Assembly: GCA_020809705.1 (NCBI GenBank)
Contig: CP085829.1
Coordinates: 3,162,001-3,226,000 of the forward strand
DNA: 64,000 bases
Direction of reading: 5' to 3'
From: Calonectria ilicicola
Lineage: Eukaryota > Ascomycota > Sordariomycetes > Hypocreales > Nectriaceae
In this document: positions 63,222 to 64,000 of the stretch, one piece after another
Layout of the letters: the number at the start of each line of letters is the position of its first letter
Numbering within the stretch: position 1 is the stretch's first letter
Notes under the pieces: model-generated
Seen by the model: the letters and a program-made list of their open reading frames with translations, nothing else
Told to the model about the DNA's origin: nothing
Database searches by the model: none
Position numbers and translations under genes: made by a program

Positions 63222-64000
63222 ATGGAGTCTGACGGTGATGGATCCCAGACCGTGTACGACAAGTCGGGTATGCACGAGAATGACGACCCCGAGTGGGCCT
63301 TGAAGCCAAAAGTCGCCGCATTCAAGGAACGAGACCAGGCATCCGGATTTCCTGATCGCAAGCTGGGTGTCACGTGGCAGAACTTGACAGTCGATGTCAT
63401 CAGCGCCGACGCCGCCATCCACGAAAACTTCGTTTCCCAATTCAACATTCCCAAGCAAATTCAAGAATCCCGACACAAGCCCCCGCTGAAGACTATTCTC
63501 GACAAGAGCCATGGATGTGTTAAGCCTGGAGAGATGCTGCTTGTTCTTGGGCGGCCGGGTTCTGGGTGCACGACTTTGCTAAACATGCTTGCTAACAAGC
63601 GACGAGGATACAAGAGTGTTACTGGAGATGTCAACTACGGATCAATGACTGCTGATGAGGCCAAACAATACCGAGGCCAGATTGTCATGAACAGTGAAGA
63701 AGAGCTGTTCTTCCCTTCTCTCACTGTCGGACAGACTATGGATTTCGCAACCCGCCTGAAGATTCCCTTCAAGCTTCCCAATGGAATCACATCGGCGGAA
63801 GAGTACCGAAAAGAGAACCGTGACTTCTTGCTGCAATCTATGGGTATCGAACACACCCATGAGACCAAGGTTGGAAACGCCTTTGTGAGAGGTGTATCTG
63901 GTGGTGAGCGCAAGCGTGTCTCCATCATTGAGGCCTTGACCACCAACGGTTCCGTCTACTGCTGGGACAACTCCACGAGAGGTTTGGACGCTAGTTCTGC
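63222..64000 (+). CDS. PDR-type (ABCG) multidrug ABC transporter, 5' part
   Basis: An open frame runs from ATG at 63222 (context caaccATGg) to the window edge: 259 codons without an intron. Full PDR transporters have about 1,450 residues, so this is the N-terminal extension plus most of nucleotide-binding domain 1. Visible motifs are Walker [10 protein letters not shown] (110-118), the ABC signature VSGGERKR (225-232), and a Walker B region ending in [12 protein letters not shown] (245-256). The Walker A lysine is C and the catalytic Glu is N. Both are normal degenerate features of NBD1 in fungal PDR proteins. The motif [16 protein letters not shown] resembles the AtrB/BcatrB branch, which exports fungicides and plant or microbial toxins across the plasma membrane. 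The branch call is tentative without the rest of the protein. Confidence 0.93.
   Translation, partial: MESDGDGSQTVYDKSGMHENDDPEWALKPKVAAFKERDQASGFPDRKLGVTWQNLTVDVISADAAIHENFVSQFNIPKQIQESRHKPPLKTILDKSHGCVKPGEMLLVLGRPGSGCTTLLNMLANKRRGYKSVTGDVNYGSMTADEAKQYRGQIVMNSEEELFFPSLTVGQTMDFATRLKIPFKLPNGITSAEEYRKENRDFLLQSMGIEHTHETKVGNAFVRGVSGGERKRVSIIEALTTNGSVYCWDNSTRGLDASS

Noticed and set aside
63134..63946. Minus-strand frames of 72-106 codons over the transporter start
   Set aside because: They are antisense shadows of the strongly supported ABC transporter frame.

Overview
This 64 kb window comes from a filamentous ascomycete fungus (Pezizomycotina). Three things point to this: short GT-AG introns of 62-178 bp, a Zn2Cys6 transcription factor next to a PDR-type ABC transporter, and a very AT-rich block of old transposons that looks mutated by RIP (repeat-induced point mutation). 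The window splits sharply at about 57.56 kb. To the left is an AT-rich isochore with no gene I can support and no open frame of about 60 codons on either strand. To the right is ordinary GC-balanced gene DNA.

The AT-rich part is a layered stack of dead mobile elements that can be unpicked by their ends and target-site duplications (TSDs). (a) 1-3489 is a nest of one Gypsy/chromovirus family, here called R1 (LTR about 395 bp), with a 444 bp solo LTR of another family inside (TSD TTAAT). (b) 3745-about 10015 is an element with inverted arms of about 670 bp, carrying a 275 bp R2 solo LTR in one arm. (c) 10468-27208 is an R2 chromovirus with 275 bp LTRs and TSD TTTAA. It is split by an R4 Gypsy element (18429-23793, TSD ATAAT) and by a Fot1/pogo-like DNA transposon (24244-26102, TA TSD). 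(d) 30010-44405 is an R1 element with LTRs of about 392 bp and TSD ATTTT. It is split by an R4 solo LTR (30525-30736, TSD GGTAA) and by a full R3 Gypsy element (35045-42388, 174 bp LTRs, TSD ATAAT). (e) 44481-57390 holds a candidate tRNA-derived SINE, two R3 solo LTRs (TSDs AATTT and AATAT), more arms of the long-TIR family, and a family of about 0.8-0.9 kb retroposon-like elements, here called L. The L copies carry 13-16 bp direct repeats, which points to target-primed insertion.

Fragments of reverse transcriptase, integrase and chromodomain can still be read in the retroelements, with tryptophan codons typically turned into stops. The short solo LTRs keep their C/G far better than the long copies, as expected if they were too short to trigger RIP.

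The GC part holds two divergent genes. One is a complete five-exon Zn2Cys6 regulator on the minus strand (59248-61648, 670 aa). The other is the 5' part of a PDR/ABCG multidrug transporter on the plus strand (63222 to the window edge). They share a promoter region of about 1.57 kb, so the regulator is a natural candidate for controlling the transporter. This is inference from layout only. Family names R1-R4, L and M are local labels.
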